This document shows, in pieces, positions 9,170 to 19,408 of a DNA stretch of 64,000 bases. The DNA is from Martelella alba (GTDB lineage: Bacteria > Pseudomonadota > Gammaproteobacteria > Enterobacterales > Enterobacteriaceae): NCBI RefSeq assembly GCF_005217455.1, contig NZ_SZPQ01000010.1, forward strand, positions 1 through 64,000, read 5' to 3'. The position numbers and the translations under genes were made by a program. The notes beneath the pieces were generated by a model. The model was given only the letters and a program-made list of their open reading frames with translations, was not told the DNA's origin and made no database searches. How positions within the stretch are numbered: the stretch's first letter is position 1; every line of letters begins with the position of its first letter.

Positions 9170-11326
9170 TCAACCGTTGTTTCCCGCCGCTTCCCCCGGG
9201 GGATAACCGGGAAATTCCGCCGGACCGATTGCCTTTTCATCCAGGGGACCGCACCCGTCCCGCCAGATGCGCGCGGCGTGGCTATCCAGCGCCGCCAGGG
9301 CGCCGGCGGTTTCATCGCGTAACCGCCGTATCAGCGTTTTCCTGCCGCTCATCCCAAAGCGCGCCGCCGTGCCGGCCATATCGTTTTTGTTCGCCTGCCA
9401 GTAACGCAATACCGGCAAAGCGGCATCGCTCCAACGCGTCAAACGTTCCAATGCCGTCCGGCAGGCTTCCGGCGGACGATGGGCAAAAGCGAAACCCGCC
9501 AGGGTGCGCCAATCATCTTTATTCAGTGTTTGATCCCGCGCGCCGCCGCGCCAGGCCGCGTCACGGCCGAAACACGCCGCCGCATGCCGAACCAGTTCCC
9601 GGCCGGCCCCGGTAAGCGGCAGCAACGCCATGGCGCTATAACACCCGCTGCTGGCTTCCAGATGCGATCCGATATGCACTAAGGTAAATCCGGTTGCCCG
9701 CCAGAATTGCAGCAAGTCATCGGTCAACCCAAAACTGACCGAGAGATAATCCCGTCCGTCCGCCGCCGCCTGCCGCTCGGCCTGGCGCAATAACCGACAT
9801 CCAACGCCGCCTCGACGCCACTCGGCCGCAACCGCAATACGACTGACGCGCCGGGACAATAACCGCGGCGCGGACCACAACCCGCCATGCGCCGCCAGCG
9901 ATTGCGCGGCCAGACTGCCCGGCGGGCGCCGCCGTCCCGCCCATACGTCATGAGCCAACGGCGCCGGCAGGCCGCCTTCGTCCACCGTCCATAACGCGCC
10001 GATCAAGGTTTCCGCTACACGCACCGCCATGAAATGCTGCCCCGGCGCATCCAGCAGCCGACGTAAATCCAGCGGCGATGTCCGGTAGTGCGCGCTGCAA
10101 AGCAGGAAGTAAAACTCGGCAAGCGCTGACGAGCACGCCCGCCAGCTGTCACGGTCAAGGACGGCCGCAACCAGCGCGGGCGCCGCCTTCGCCGCAGCGA
10201 CTGTCCGGCAGTTATCGTTTCCCCCGCGCGACGCCAAACCCGGCGCGACCGGATAGGGCGCCTCATCGGCCAAGACGCCGGTCATCTGCGCCGGCTCCAG
10301 CAGCAACGCCCGGTCCAGCCAGCGCTCCAACGGATCGGTTTCCGCCCAGCGTAAGGGGGCGGACAACCGCAGGTCATGCCAATGGGGCAGACCGGCGCAA
10401 AACTTCAACAAAAAACCGCGACCGGTCCCTTCATACCCTTGCACGGTAGTGGTCAGCAGCACCCGCGGAAAATAGCTGATCATTTCCCGCAACAACGGCA
10501 TGGGGATGGCGGCCGCCTCATCCACCAGCAGCCAGCCGTCCACCGGCTGATGCCGGCAATAGTCCAGCATGGCGTCCGGGGAAAAAAACGTCGCCCGACC
10601 CGCGGCAAAGCGCTCGAATACGTCAGCAACGCTTTTAGCCGGCGCCACCACCCGGCAAGGCCCCTTGGCATGGGCGGCCAACATGCCGGCCACGGCGGAC
10701 TTGCCGCGACCGCGCGGCGCCGTTAACGCGAAAACGCCCGGCCCGGCAGTCAGCAAATGCGTCAACACCGCCCGTTGCCCGGCTGTGGGTTCACCGCCCG
10801 GCGCTCGCCAATCCGGCCGCGCCGCCTGCGCCGGCAGCGACGGGACGCTGAACGGGTTTATCACCACCGCCTCGGGATCGTCTTGCAGGCTTTGCCGGAA
10901 ATGACGCGCGAAATTCGGCGTAGCGATGGGCGTGGGTTGCCCGCTCCAGCGCAGGGAATCCCGGTCGGTCTGCCACGGCCAGGATTCCCAGTCCGGCGCC
11001 AGGATGACCAGCCAACTGCCCGGTTTTAGCGTGCCGGCCAACGCGGCCAATCCGTCTGCCGCCAACCCCCGGCGGGCGTCGAACACCCCGTGATGGAATT
11101 CACGTCCTAAAAGGGTGCGGGCAGCGGAAGGCGGGATATGGCCGGCGACACCGTCGTCGGCCATATGGACCCAATCACCGGGCAGCAACGCTTTAAGGCC
11201 ATCGGCCTGCGCCGCGCTCCAGTCGGGATCGCCGCTAAACACCAGCGGGCGTCTGATACCGGCCCGCCGCATGTGTTCGACGGCCCTCAGAACGTCTTCG
11301 GCCAGTACGGGCGCCAGGCCGGTCAA
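9170..11326 (-). CDS. tmcA: tRNA(Met) cytidine acetyltransferase TmcA
   Basis: 718 residues; E. coli TmcA has 671. It makes N4-acetylcytidine at the wobble base of elongator tRNA-Met, using acetyl-CoA and ATP or GTP. From N to C the protein shows the N-terminal RNA-binding part (SGDPDW, LLGREFHHGVFDARRG), the helicase-like ATPase with P-loop APRGRGKSAVAG and Walker B VDEAAAIP, TTTVQGYEGTGRGF, and a GNAT acetyltransferase domain (RVSRIAVAAEWRRGGVG, SVSFG, EASSGCYSAMALLP). The start is a TTG one base beyond the yeaL stop, so the two genes are probably translationally coupled. Confidence 0.94.
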   Translation of the reverse strand: MTGLAPVLAEDVLRAVEHMRRAGIRRPLVFSGDPDWSAAQADGLKALLPGDWVHMADDGVAGHIPPSAARTLLGREFHHGVFDARRGLAADGLAALAGTLKPGSWLVILAPDWESWPWQTDRDSLRWSGQPTPIATPNFARHFRQSLQDDPEAVVINPFSVPSLPAQAARPDWRAPGGEPTAGQRAVLTHLLTAGPGVFALTAPRGRGKSAVAGMLAAHAKGPCRVVAPAKSVADVFERFAAGRATFFSPDAMLDYCRHQPVDGWLLVDEAAAIPMPLLREMISYFPRVLLTTTVQGYEGTGRGFLLKFCAGLPHWHDLRLSAPLRWAETDPLERWLDRALLLEPAQMTGVLADEAPYPVAPGLASRGGNDNCRTVAAAKAAPALVAAVLDRDSWRACSSALAEFYFLLCSAHYRTSPLDLRRLLDAPGQHFMAVRVAETLIGALWTVDEGGLPAPLAHDVWAGRRRPPGSLAAQSLAAHGGLWSAPRLLSRRVSRIAVAAEWRRGGVGCRLLRQAERQAAADGRDYLSVSFGLTDDLLQFWRATGFTLVHIGSHLEASSGCYSAMALLPLTGAGRELVRHAAACFGRDAAWRGGARDQTLNKDDWRTLAGFAFAHRPPEACRTALERLTRWSDAALPVLRYWQANKNDMAGTAARFGMSGRKTLIRRLRDETAGALAALDSHAARIWRDGCGPLDEKAIGPAEFPGYPPGEAAGNNG

Positions 11327-11327
11327 A

Positions 11328-11783
11328 CTAGCCTTTCCCGATAAACAGCGACAGCAGGCCGGCGGCGATAAGCGGCCCCACCGGCACGCCCCGCAACAGC
11401 GCCACGCCCAAAACGGTACCCACCAGCAAGCCCGCCACCACCGAAGGCTGGTGTGTCATCAGGGAGACCCCGCGCCCCCCCAGCCAGGAAACCAGCAGGC
11501 CGATAATGATGGCGAGCAGCGATTTCCAGTGCAGGAAAGACTGCATCACGGCGCCGGCGGACAGCGTACCGCTGGCAATGGGCGCCAGCACGCCAATGGT
11601 CAGCACCACGATGCCCAGCGTCAGTCCCTGTTTTTCCACCCAGGGGAAAAACTGGCTCAGCGGGGTAATGCGAATGATCAGCAAAACCAGTATCGCCACG
11701 GTCACTGTGGTGTTATGGCTGATAATGCCCAGCGCCGCCAGCGCCAGCAAGATCAACAAGGTCGGATCTGTAAAACTTATCAC
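11328..11783 (-). CDS. yeaL: Membrane protein YeaL (UPF0756/DUF441)
   Basis: 151 residues with four or five hydrophobic helices. The sequence follows E. coli YeaL closely ([53 protein letters not shown]). Function is unknown. In E. coli yeaL lies elsewhere; here it is directly upstream of tmcA with one base between stop and TTG start. Confidence 0.92.
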   Translation of the reverse strand: MISFTDPTLLILLALAALGIISHNTTVTVAILVLLIIRITPLSQFFPWVEKQGLTLGIVVLTIGVLAPIASGTLSAGAVMQSFLHWKSLLAIIIGLLVSWLGGRGVSLMTHQPSVVAGLLVGTVLGVALLRGVPVGPLIAAGLLSLFIGKG

Positions 11784-11820
11784 TGTTTCCCGACTGCTCC
11801 TGAGCGGAAACGATTGCGCG

Positions 11821-12534
11821 TCAATCCAAATTCACACCGAGTCGGTGCGCGACTTCCTCATACGCTTCGATGACGCCGCCGAGGCTTTGACGGAACCGGT
11901 CCTTGTCCATTTTATTGAGGGTCGCTTTATCCCACAAACGGCTGCCGTCCGGCGAAAACTCGTCGCCCAGCACGATGTCGCCGTGGAACAGCCCGAACTC
12001 CAGCTTGAAATCCACCAGGATAAGACCCGCATCATCGAAAATACGACACAAAACATCGTTGGCCCGATAGGTCAATTCCTTCATTCTCGCCAATTGCGGC
12101 CCGGTCGCCCAACCGAATGTGGCGCAATAGGATTCCGTGATCATCGGATCATGCATCGCGTCGTTTTTTAGAAAGGTATCAAACAGCGGCGGATTAAGGA
12201 GTTCCCCTTCCTTGATTCCAAGACGTTTGACCAACGACCCGGCGGCACGGTTGCGCACCACGCACTCCACCGGGATCATGGTTAATTTCTTCACCAGCAC
12301 TTCAGTGTCCGACAACAGGCGCACCATCTGGGTGGGTATGCCGGCTTCAGCGAGCTTGGTCATGATAAAATAATTGAATTTATTATTGATCATGCCCTTG
12401 CGGTCGAACTGCTCTATACGCTGGCCGTCCAATGCTGACGTATCGTTGCGGAATTCCAAAATCAGCAAATCCGGGTCATCGGTGGCATAGACCGTTTTCG
12501 CCTTTCCGCGATACAACTCAGCTAGCTTTTGCAT
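11821..12534 (-). CDS. purC: SAICAR synthetase
   Basis: 237 residues, the same as E. coli PurC. It joins CAIR and aspartate with ATP to make SAICAR in purine biosynthesis. Visible motifs are [16 protein letters not shown] at the N-terminus (ATP site), [33 protein letters not shown], and [11 protein letters not shown] followed by [14 protein letters not shown] eleven bases upstream is the likely ribosome binding site. It lies downstream of bamC behind a strong hairpin, so it probably has its own promoter in the short gap; I see no clear PurR operator there. Confidence 0.96.
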   Translation of the reverse strand: MQKLAELYRGKAKTVYATDDPDLLILEFRNDTSALDGQRIEQFDRKGMINNKFNYFIMTKLAEAGIPTQMVRLLSDTEVLVKKLTMIPVECVVRNRAAGSLVKRLGIKEGELLNPPLFDTFLKNDAMHDPMITESYCATFGWATGPQLARMKELTYRANDVLCRIFDDAGLILVDFKLEFGLFHGDIVLGDEFSPDGSRLWDKATLNKMDKDRFRQSLGGVIEAYEEVAHRLGVNLD

Positions 12535-12570
12535 CTTGATTTACTCCAGTAGCAGAACATGGACATCGTT

Positions 12571-12596
12571 AAAAAAAGGGGCATCAGCCCCTTTTT
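12571..12596 (-). terminator. Rho-independent terminator after bamC
   Basis: GGGGC ATCA GCCCC is flanked by seven A residues and five T residues. On the minus strand it gives a GC-rich stem followed by a seven-base T run right after the bamC stop codon, a textbook terminator for the dapA-bamC transcript. It is symmetrical enough to work on the other strand too. Confidence 0.88.
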
Positions 12597-12599
12597 GGA

Positions 12600-13649
12600 T
12601 CAGTGGGTGTTGGATTTGCCAAGAGCCGCCTGGAATACCGGCACCAGCGCATCGTTTTGCGATTGCGTAAGCGTATGCCCCTTCGGATTGGTAAACTGCA
12701 AAGTGCTTCGATTACCCAAATCGCCGACCTGCAATTTGTAATCACCGTTGGCCAGGCCGGGATCTTTGGCGCCCAATGCATCCCAGGTACTGCCGCTCGG
12801 CGAATGATAGGTGACGGAAAGCGTGCCCAACGGCCGGCTGGTATCGGTCACTTTCATGCCGATACTTTCCAGGGCGGAGGGCAAATGCTGCCACACCACC
12901 GCGTAGGGCGAACGCACCACCAACAGCGGCAAGCCGGAATCGTCGGCGCCGCTTTCCACGCTGAGATTCGGGGTCTGGCCGGCGGCGCGCTTGTTGGCCT
13001 GCGCGTCGTCAAGCTGCGAAATACCCTGCGCCAGCGTGTTGAGCATTGCGACCGCGTAACGCTGGACGAGGGCCGGCGCGGCCACCGGGTTATTTTGCTG
13101 TTCAAGGGCCAGGGACTTGACCATGAGCGACGTCTGGTATCCCTGGGTATGCAGACTTATCTGGTAACGTCCGCGATATTGCTGATCCTCGTCGGCACGC
13201 GACCACTGCACCCAATCGGTATTCAGCGTGCGTTCGGCGTCCTGGCGCGTGGCGATGGTATAGCCCTTACTCTGCACCACCGCCACGACCTTGGACCACA
13301 GATCGCGATTTTGACTGTTGTTTTCCAACTGGATAACGGCGGTGTCGCCGCTGGATTGCGAGCGTGAACCTTCCAGCAAAGCCAGCGGCTGCGCCGGCGG
13401 CCGAATGTCAAGCTGTTTGCCGACCTGGCCTTGCAAGGTTGCGGCGGGTATGCCGTAATCGCCATTCTCTACCGGCAACGTCATGCCGGAGGGAACGTTA
13501 AGCCTATGCAGTTCCGGCGCCTTCAGGTAATCCTCATTGCCATTTACCTGACGTTTATAACGTTGGTCGCTGGAACAGGCCGCCAGCAGCATGCACAACG
13601 ACACGCCGGCGACCTTCGCCACCATGGACTTTTGCAATGAATAAGCCAT
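12600..13649 (-). CDS. bamC: Outer membrane assembly lipoprotein BamC
   Basis: 349 residues; E. coli BamC (NlpB) has 344. It is a lipoprotein subunit of the BAM complex that inserts beta-barrel proteins in the outer membrane. The signal peptide ends in a lipobox LLAACSS, so Cys25 would be lipidated. The segment after it ([18 protein letters not shown], then the VPSGMTLP region) is the unstructured BamD-binding lasso, followed by two helix-grip domains. It lies 16 bp downstream of dapA, as in E. coli, and ends before a strong terminator. Confidence 0.95.
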   Translation of the reverse strand: MAYSLQKSMVAKVAGVSLCMLLAACSSDQRYKRQVNGNEDYLKAPELHRLNVPSGMTLPVENGDYGIPAATLQGQVGKQLDIRPPAQPLALLEGSRSQSSGDTAVIQLENNSQNRDLWSKVVAVVQSKGYTIATRQDAERTLNTDWVQWSRADEDQQYRGRYQISLHTQGYQTSLMVKSLALEQQNNPVAAPALVQRYAVAMLNTLAQGISQLDDAQANKRAAGQTPNLSVESGADDSGLPLLVVRSPYAVVWQHLPSALESIGMKVTDTSRPLGTLSVTYHSPSGSTWDALGAKDPGLANGDYKLQVGDLGNRSTLQFTNPKGHTLTQSQNDALVPVFQAALGKSNTH

Positions 13650-13665
13650 TAATTCTCCCTAACAG

Positions 13666-14544
13666 TTACAGCAATCCGGCATCCGCCAACGCTTGCTCAA
13701 CAACACGGCTATCATTCTCGGTCAGCGGCGTCATCGGCAAACGCAAGGTATCGGTTGCCATCAATCCCAACGCTTTACAAGCCCACTTAACGGGAATCGG
13801 GTTGGATTCAATAAACAGTTTCTGATGTAACGGCATTAACCGCCGGTTCAAACGGCGCGCCTGGACAAAATCGCCCCGCTCCGCCAGGGCGCAAAGCTGC
13901 GCCATCTCGCGGGCGGCGATATTGGCCGTAACGGAAATAACACCTTTACCGCCCAGTTGCATGAAATCCAGCCCCGTCGCATCGTCGCCGCTCAGCAGGG
14001 TGAAATCTTCATCAACCAGCTCTTGGATCTGGCTGACACGGCTTAAGTTCCCCGTCGCCTCCTTCACCGCCACGATATTTTTTATTTTCGACAGGCGGGC
14101 GACCGTCGGCGGCAGCATATCGCAACCGGTACGCGACGGCACATTATACAGGATTTGCGGTAAATCGGTGTGTTCCGCTATCGCTTTGAAATGCTGGAAC
14201 AAGCCTTCTTGCGTCGGTTTGTTGTAATAGGGCGTCACAGTCAGGCATCCCACCACGCCGCTGTTATTGAAACGCTGCGTCAGGCTGATGGCTTCCGCGG
14301 TGGAATTGGCGCCGGTGCCGGCAATCACCGGGATGCGTCCGTCGCTCAGTTCCACGGTGCGCATGACCACTTCGCCGTGTTCGTCATGGCTCAGCGTGGC
14401 GGACTCGCCGGTGGTGCCGACGGAGACGATCGCCGAAGTGCCGCTGGCGACGTGATAATCGATTAATTTTTTCAGACTCACCCAATCGACGGCGCCTTTG
14501 TCATCCATGGGTGTAACCAAAGCAACTATGCTTCCCGTAAACAT
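13666..14544 (-). CDS. dapA: 4-hydroxy-tetrahydrodipicolinate synthase
   Basis: 292 residues from ATG 14544, equal to E. coli DapA. It condenses pyruvate with aspartate semialdehyde, the first committed step to diaminopimelate and lysine. The Schiff-base lysine lies in [10 protein letters not shown], the catalytic Tyr in [11 protein letters not shown], and the substrate loop in [18 protein letters not shown] seven bases upstream of ATG 14544 sets the start over an in-frame one at 14562. First gene of dapA-bamC; divergent from gcvR. No lysine riboswitch is apparent in the upstream gap. Confidence 0.96.
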   Translation of the reverse strand: MFTGSIVALVTPMDDKGAVDWVSLKKLIDYHVASGTSAIVSVGTTGESATLSHDEHGEVVMRTVELSDGRIPVIAGTGANSTAEAISLTQRFNNSGVVGCLTVTPYYNKPTQEGLFQHFKAIAEHTDLPQILYNVPSRTGCDMLPPTVARLSKIKNIVAVKEATGNLSRVSQIQELVDEDFTLLSGDDATGLDFMQLGGKGVISVTANIAAREMAQLCALAERGDFVQARRLNRRLMPLHQKLFIESNPIPVKWACKALGLMATDTLRLPMTPLTENDSRVVEQALADAGLL

Positions 14545-14690
14545 TGACCTTCCCCTCCACAAACAGGTTATTAATGGTACTTTTGACCTCTATCCAAAAG
14601 CAAGCGAACATCGGTCATGCAAGCCCTTGGCAGCAGGTTTTTTTTAGGGTTACCATGTAAATCACATCTCGCCGGACAGGAAGCTCAATT

Positions 14691-15245
14691 TTGCCACAGC
14701 CACCACAACATTATCTGGTCATCACCGCTCTGGGTACGGACCGCCCCGGCATCGTCAATACCATCACCCGCCATGTCAGCGGCTGCGGCTGCAATATTGA
14801 GGATAGCCGGCTTGCCATGCTGGGGGAGGAATTCACGCTGATCATGTTGTTGTCCGGCAGTTGGAACGCGATCACCCTTATCGAATCCACTTTGCCGCTA
14901 AAAGGCGCCGATCTGGATTTGCTGATCGTCATGAAGCGGACCACCGCCAGTGAGCAGAAAGAAACGCCGACCACGGTGTGGGTCAAGGTGGAAGTGGAGG
15001 ATTCCCCCCATCTGATCGAGCGGTTCACCGATTTGTTCGACAGCCACCGCATGAATATCGCCGAGCTGGTCTCCAAGACGCAACCGGCCCAGGGCGAACA
15101 GCCTCCCCGGCTTTACATACAAATCACGGCGCACGGTCCCGCGGATCCCCTGGTGGAACGCCTCGAAGATAGGTTTCATCAACTCTGTACAGAACTCGAC
15201 GCGCAAGGCAGTATTAGTATTGTGAATCATCCACAGAATCAATGA
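14691..15245 (+). CDS. gcvR: Glycine cleavage system transcriptional repressor GcvR
   Basis: 184 residues; E. coli GcvR has 190. It has two ACT domains: HYLVITALGTDRPGIVNTI with GCNIEDSRLAMLGEEFT, and the second from about residue 95 (VEVEDSPHLIERFTDLFDSHRMNIAELVSKTQP). In E. coli it binds GcvA and blocks activation of gcvTHP, an effect modulated by glycine. The start is a TTG, preceded by AGGAAG; no ATG is available that keeps the conserved N-terminus. It is followed closely by bcp as in E. coli. Confidence 0.94.
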   Translation: MPQPPQHYLVITALGTDRPGIVNTITRHVSGCGCNIEDSRLAMLGEEFTLIMLLSGSWNAITLIESTLPLKGADLDLLIVMKRTTASEQKETPTTVWVKVEVEDSPHLIERFTDLFDSHRMNIAELVSKTQPAQGEQPPRLYIQITAHGPADPLVERLEDRFHQLCTELDAQGSISIVNHPQNQ

Positions 15246-15263
15246 GAGAGATGGAGTATTGCA

Positions 15264-15731
15264 ATGACGCCACTGAAAGCCGGTGATACCGCACCGAAAT
15301 TTAGTTTGCCCGATCAGGACGGCGAACAGGTTAGTCTGACCGACTTCCAGGGACAAAAAGTGTTGGTTTACTTTTATCCCAAGGCCATGACCCCGGGTTG
15401 TACCGTACAGGCATGCGGGCTGCGCGACAACATGGACGAACTGCAGAAAGCGGGCGTTGAAGTGTTGGGCATCAGTACCGATAAACCGGAAAAGTTGTCC
15501 AAGTTTGCCGAAAAGGAGCTTTTGAACTTCACCCTATTGTCCGACGCCGATCACAGTGTGGCCGAGCAGTTCGGCGTCTGGGGCGAGAAATCCTTCATGG
15601 GTAAAACCTATGACGGCATTCATCGCATCAGTTTCCTGATAGGGCTTGACGGCAAAATCGAAAAGGTGTTTGACGATTTCAAAACCAGCAATCATCACGA
15701 GATCGTGCTGGCTTATCTTAAGAGCGCCTGA
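15264..15731 (+). CDS. bcp: Thiol peroxidase Bcp (peroxiredoxin Q)
   Basis: 155 residues; E. coli Bcp has 156. It is a cytoplasmic peroxiredoxin that reduces hydroperoxides with thioredoxin. The peroxidatic Cys is in PKAMTPGCTVQACGLRD with the second Cys five residues on, the spacing typical of atypical two-Cys Bcp proteins; GISTDKPEKLSKF and WGEKSFMGKTYDGIHR follow. It lies 18 bp after gcvR and is probably co-transcribed. Confidence 0.96.
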   Translation: MTPLKAGDTAPKFSLPDQDGEQVSLTDFQGQKVLVYFYPKAMTPGCTVQACGLRDNMDELQKAGVEVLGISTDKPEKLSKFAEKELLNFTLLSDADHSVAEQFGVWGEKSFMGKTYDGIHRISFLIGLDGKIEKVFDDFKTSNHHEIVLAYLKSA

Positions 15732-15866
15732 TCCGATCCGCCGGCAATATCACCCGGCCCACGAGCGGGAAGGGTTGTTCGCCGGCGCAAAAAAAGCGAG
15801 AACAGCCGACTGCCGTCGCTGTCAAACAGCGATATCGCTCCGATCCGGAACTGAGGTTGACTGCGT

Positions 15867-17363
15867 ATGTACCCAAGGATGAAAAAAAATATTTTCGCCG
15901 GTCTGTTGATCGCCGCGACAGGACTCTATTGTCCCCTCTCTCATGCCGACGACCAATCGGATCAGTTGCCGGATATGGGCACCACCGCCGGCAGTACCCT
16001 GAGCATCGCGCAGGAGGTGCAGATGGGGGACTATTATGTCCGGCAACTGCGCGCCGGTTCGCCGATGATCAACGATCCCCTGCTTGAGTACTACATCAAC
16101 CATTTGGGCAATATCCTGGTGGCCCATGCCCATTCAGTGCATTTCCCGTTTCACTTTTTCCTGATCCGCAATGACGAGCTGAACGCGTTCGCTTTTTTCG
16201 GCGGCAATGTGGTCATCCATTCGGGCCTGTTTCGCTACACCGATAATGAAAGTCAACTGGCCTCGGTGTTGGCGCACGAAATCTCCCATGTTACCCAGCG
16301 TCACCTGGCCCGCGCCATGGAAGAAAAAAAGCGCGAAGCGCCCCTGACCTGGGCCGGCGTACTGGGCTCGATTCTGCTCACGCTGGCCAATCCGCAAGCC
16401 GGCATGGCGGGATTAAGCAGTACGATTGCCGGCACGCAGCAAGGCGTGCTGAGTTTTACCCAGGACAATGAACGGGAGGCGGATCGCATCGGCCTGCAAG
16501 TCTTGCAGCGTTCGGGGTTCGATCCTCAGGCCATGCCTGATTTTCTGCAAAAGCTGGCGGATGAATCCCGTTATTCCTCCACGCCGCCGGAAATTCTGCT
16601 GACGCACCCGCTACCGCTAAGCCGTCTGGCGGATAGCCGTAACCGGGCCAACCAGATGAAGCACCTGGTGATCGATTCCTCACAGGACTACTATCTCGCC
16701 AAAGCGCGTATCATGGGGATGTACAGCGGCAATAGCGACGATGTCAGCGATTCAAGCAAAGCGCGGACCAACCTGGTTCTCGCCAACTGGAAAAAAGGCA
16801 ATAACCGCCAGCGAATCGCCGCCGAATACGGCGAGGCGGTTTTGCTTTTCGAAGCGAAAAACTACGACGGCGCCCGACAGGCCTTGCAACCCTTGCTCGG
16901 CAAACAGCCCGCCAATATCTGGTTTGTCGACCTGATGACTGATATTGATTTGGCCCAAAATCGGGCGCCTCAAGCCATCAGCCGGCTGGAAAGCCTGGTG
17001 AAGATACGGGATAACAACGCCAATCCGGTATTGTTGCTCAATTTGGCCAATGCCTATGTGCAAGGCCAGCGCAACCAGGACGCGGTACACCTGCTCAACC
17101 GCTATACATTCAATCATCCGGACGACACCAACGGCTGGGATTTACTGGCCCAGGCCTGCGCCGCCCTGGGCTGGCGCGATCAGGAACTGGCGGCCCGCGC
17201 GGAAAGTCTGGCCCTTAACGGACAACTCGATCAAGCTATTCGCGCGCTGAGCGATGCCAGTTCCCTGGTCAGACTGGGCAGCCTGCAACAGGCCCGTTAC
17301 GACGCCCGCATCGATCAATTGCGGGATATGCAAAAACGCTTCAAGCCTTATGCCAAATCCTGA
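15867..17363 (+). CDS. bepA: Periplasmic metalloprotease/chaperone BepA
   Basis: 498 residues; E. coli BepA (YfgC) has 487. It degrades misfolded LptD and BamA and helps LptD mature. A signal peptide ([23 protein letters not shown]) is followed by the M48 zinc protease domain with [12 protein letters not shown] and the third ligand region [10 protein letters not shown], then the loop [15 protein letters not shown]. The C-terminal 170 residues form TPR repeats ([18 protein letters not shown]). The first ATG (15867) has TGAGG upstream; a second ATG four codons later is also possible. Convergent with hda, 18 bp between stops. Confidence 0.94.
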   Translation: MYPRMKKNIFAGLLIAATGLYCPLSHADDQSDQLPDMGTTAGSTLSIAQEVQMGDYYVRQLRAGSPMINDPLLEYYINHLGNILVAHAHSVHFPFHFFLIRNDELNAFAFFGGNVVIHSGLFRYTDNESQLASVLAHEISHVTQRHLARAMEEKKREAPLTWAGVLGSILLTLANPQAGMAGLSSTIAGTQQGVLSFTQDNEREADRIGLQVLQRSGFDPQAMPDFLQKLADESRYSSTPPEILLTHPLPLSRLADSRNRANQMKHLVIDSSQDYYLAKARIMGMYSGNSDDVSDSSKARTNLVLANWKKGNNRQRIAAEYGEAVLLFEAKNYDGARQALQPLLGKQPANIWFVDLMTDIDLAQNRAPQAISRLESLVKIRDNNANPVLLLNLANAYVQGQRNQDAVHLLNRYTFNHPDDTNGWDLLAQACAALGWRDQELAARAESLALNGQLDQAIRALSDASSLVRLGSLQQARYDARIDQLRDMQKRFKPYAKS

Positions 17364-17381
17364 TTTAACGCAACCGCCCCC

Positions 17382-18083
17382 CTACAGTCCGAGTATTTCC
17401 TTGACGAAGGGGATGGTTAGCTTGCGTTGCGCGCGTATTGAGGCGTGATCAAGCTGGTCGAGGGTGCGAAAAAGCGTGCGGGTGTCGCGCTCAAGGCGTT
17501 TAAGCAGGAAACGGCTGACATCCTCAGGCAATTCAAACCCTCGCAATCGGGCGCGCAATTGCAAGGCGGCGCCCTTTTCCTCATCAGACAGAGGTTGTAA
17601 CCGGTAGATTTGCCCCCAATCCAGGCGAGAGGCCAAATCAGGCAACTTGAGTTGCAACTGGCGGGGCGGGCAATTACCGCTGATAAGCAGCCGGGACCTG
17701 CCCGTCTCCTGGATGCGGTTATAGAGATTGAACACGGCCATTTCCCAGGGTTCATCGCCGGCGATGCATTCAATATTGTCGATAGACACCAACGCCAGTT
17801 GCTCCATCCCCTCGAGGACTTCCGGAACGAACCAGGTCCGTTTATCCAGGGGAACATAGCCCACCGCCTGGCCACGCTGCGACAATTCGGCGCAGGCGGC
17901 ATGCAGAAGGTGGCTGCGCCCGCCCCCCTTCCGCGACCAGAAATACAGGTAACTGCCATGCTCCTGGGACAGCATATTGTGCAGTGTCGCCAGCAATGAG
18001 CGATTCTCGCCGGGATAAAAGCTGGCGAACGTCTCGTCATCCGGCAGATGAAGCGGTAAAGAAAGTTGTACCGGCGTAATCAG
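17382..18083 (-). CDS. hda: DnaA inactivator Hda
   Basis: 233 residues when read from CTG 18083. Hda binds the DNA-loaded sliding clamp and stimulates ATP hydrolysis by DnaA, preventing over-initiation. The clamp-binding motif QLSLPL is at residues 6-11, then a single AAA+ domain follows ([18 protein letters not shown] as P-loop region, [12 protein letters not shown] as Walker [12 protein letters not shown] with the box VII arginine). GAGG lies five bases before CTG, while an upstream GTG at 18089 overlaps that GAGG. E. coli hda is known to use a CTG start giving 233 residues, so CTG is preferred. Confidence 0.93.
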   Translation of the reverse strand: MITPVQLSLPLHLPDDETFASFYPGENRSLLATLHNMLSQEHGSYLYFWSRKGGGRSHLLHAACAELSQRGQAVGYVPLDKRTWFVPEVLEGMEQLALVSIDNIECIAGDEPWEMAVFNLYNRIQETGRSRLLISGNCPPRQLQLKLPDLASRLDWGQIYRLQPLSDEEKGAALQLRARLRGFELPEDVSRFLLKRLERDTRTLFRTLDQLDHASIRAQRKLTIPFVKEILGL

Positions 18084-18361
18084 AAGCACCTCGAACCCTA
18101 CAGGCGGTAAGACGGTACAAGTTTAACATAAAATCCCTTGCGGCAAAAAAGAAAGGCCAGTTTACAACGGATTATTCCCAATCATGGTGCCGTTTTGTAG
18201 CGGGCCGCTGACTTTAGCTATATTATCATTGCATTTTATCGAGATAATAGGCTATATCAGTAATGTCATCCAACGTATCGCATCCAGGGAATGCAGGAAA
18301 TCGGGGGGAAGGGAGCACGCGGACGATTAATTATATTGGGGTTCATCGCCAGGAGCGAAAT

Positions 18362-18724
18362 ATGAAATCTCAACCATTAAAAACCACGGACGCATTAACA
18401 AAAATCACCCGGCAAGCATCATCCGCTGGCGCCCCGCCTATATTAACCTCATTAATTATCAGGATTTCCTATGTCAGCGGTCTCAGTAAAGAAGATGTGG
18501 CCGGCATTCTGCTCAAACCCTATGCGCAGGGATTTATCACCGCCGGTGATGCGAAAAGGATAACACAGCAATTTCCTTTCCTTGAAAAGGTTGGCCGTAA
18601 ACTGGATTTGATAAATTATACCATTACCTTAATTGCTGCTTACATGGAAATTGAAGTTTCTTATACTAAAGGGATCATTCTGCCAAGAAATATTATTGAA
18701 CATATTATGGAAAGTTATCATTGA
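18362..18724 (+). CDS. Hypothetical protein, 120 residues
   Basis: I do not recognise a family. The start at 18362 has a strong AGGAGCGAAAT ribosome binding site; the frame is open further upstream but without support. The product is predicted soluble and helical: a short polar N-terminus (MKSQPLKTTDALTKI), then ISYVSGLSKEDVAGILLKPY, ITAGDAKRITQQFPFLEKVGRKLDLI and a mildly hydrophobic helix (NYTITLIAAYMEIEV). Base composition is more AT-rich than the neighbours and degenerate repeats follow, consistent with horizontally gained DNA between hda and uraA. It may be a small effector or regulator, but nothing shows which. Confidence 0.55.
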   Translation: MKSQPLKTTDALTKITRQASSAGAPPILTSLIIRISYVSGLSKEDVAGILLKPYAQGFITAGDAKRITQQFPFLEKVGRKLDLINYTITLIAAYMEIEVSYTKGIILPRNIIEHIMESYH

Positions 18725-18756
18725 ACTTCGCTGGCCAGCGCACGAGGCGACATCGA

Positions 18757-18866
18757 AAAGCGTCATAAGCGGCTCGCGGGGCACGTCGCCCGCCCGCCTT
18801 TAGAAAATCGCTCGGCATGATGACAATACCGCCGCGATGCGGCCCGAAGTATCTAGAGTATAAATC
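18757..18866 (-). repeat. Degenerate ERIC-like repeat copy
   Basis: Both ends match the reverse orientation of the family: AGCGTCATAAGC at the left and ACCGCCGCGATGCGG, then TATCTAGAGTATAAA at the right. The central hairpin part has diverged. Confidence 0.55.
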
Positions 18867-19047
18867 ATTTTTTTGGTCATTCTCCCCCCAACTATTCACT
18901 GACGGATGCGCATTGACGCCAAACCGATATGCCCTCCTGTTCAGGACAATCAAAGCTTGGTAACCGCCGAGATATTAGCGGTATTCATTTAACCAAACTC
19001 GAGGATGGCTAATCGTTAGGAAATTTAACGTTATTTGTAAGCTATAG

Positions 19048-19146
19048 GGGATGGATGATGAGAGACATCTTGTCTCTCACCGGCGGCCCGCCGTTGGCGG
19101 TTCAACTTTGTTTCCGACGAATTATCGCTGACTTGCCGCCACGATG
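19048..19146. repeat. Inserted repeat module, copy A (nested in an ERIC-like repeat)
   Basis: This about 100-bp module matches 55259-55354: shared blocks are ATGAGAGA, CTCTCACC, GGCCC, CGTTGGCGG, GACGAATT and GCCGCCACG in the same order. It starts with a perfect 8-bp stem GAGAGACA/TGTCTCTC with loop TCT at 19060-19078. The sequence before it (GCTATAGGGG) and after it (CTTGCCGCCACGATG ... GTGAATTATATAG) look like the two flanks of an interrupted family repeat. Confidence 0.6.
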
Positions 19147-19318
19147 TGGTGTGAATTATATAGCTTATAGGTCACCGGGCCAAAGCACGAATCGTCGCAT
19201 GGCTGACGGCATTCACTTCCCGCCGTCAGCGCGTGACGACTTAAAACACAGAGAACACGTCAATATATTTATCCGTAAGATAACATTTTGGTAACAGGAG
19301 GCCGGTATAATGCAAATT

Positions 19319-19408
19319 AAATACTTTCGATACGTCAAGTTGCATCGCAACGGCAAGTACGCAAACTCCAGCGACAAAGAGGAAATTTGAAGTATGACGG
19401 GTAAATAA
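19319..19408 (+). repeat. Short ERIC-like repeat copy
   Basis: Starts AAATACTTTCGATACGTCAA with GTTGCATCGCAACGGCAAG and ends GCGACAAAGAGG, TTTGAAGTATGACGGGTAAA. The two ends fit the family, but the central CCCCAGGAGCATAG...GACTGGGG part is missing, as in the short copy at 48.72 kb. Confidence 0.65.

Noticed and set aside
12603-13367. 254-codon plus-strand frame
   Set aside because: Antisense to bamC; no features of its own.
14545-14690. Lysine riboswitch before dapA
   Set aside because: Only 146 bp between dapA and gcvR, without the lysine-box features; enterobacterial dapA does not normally have one.
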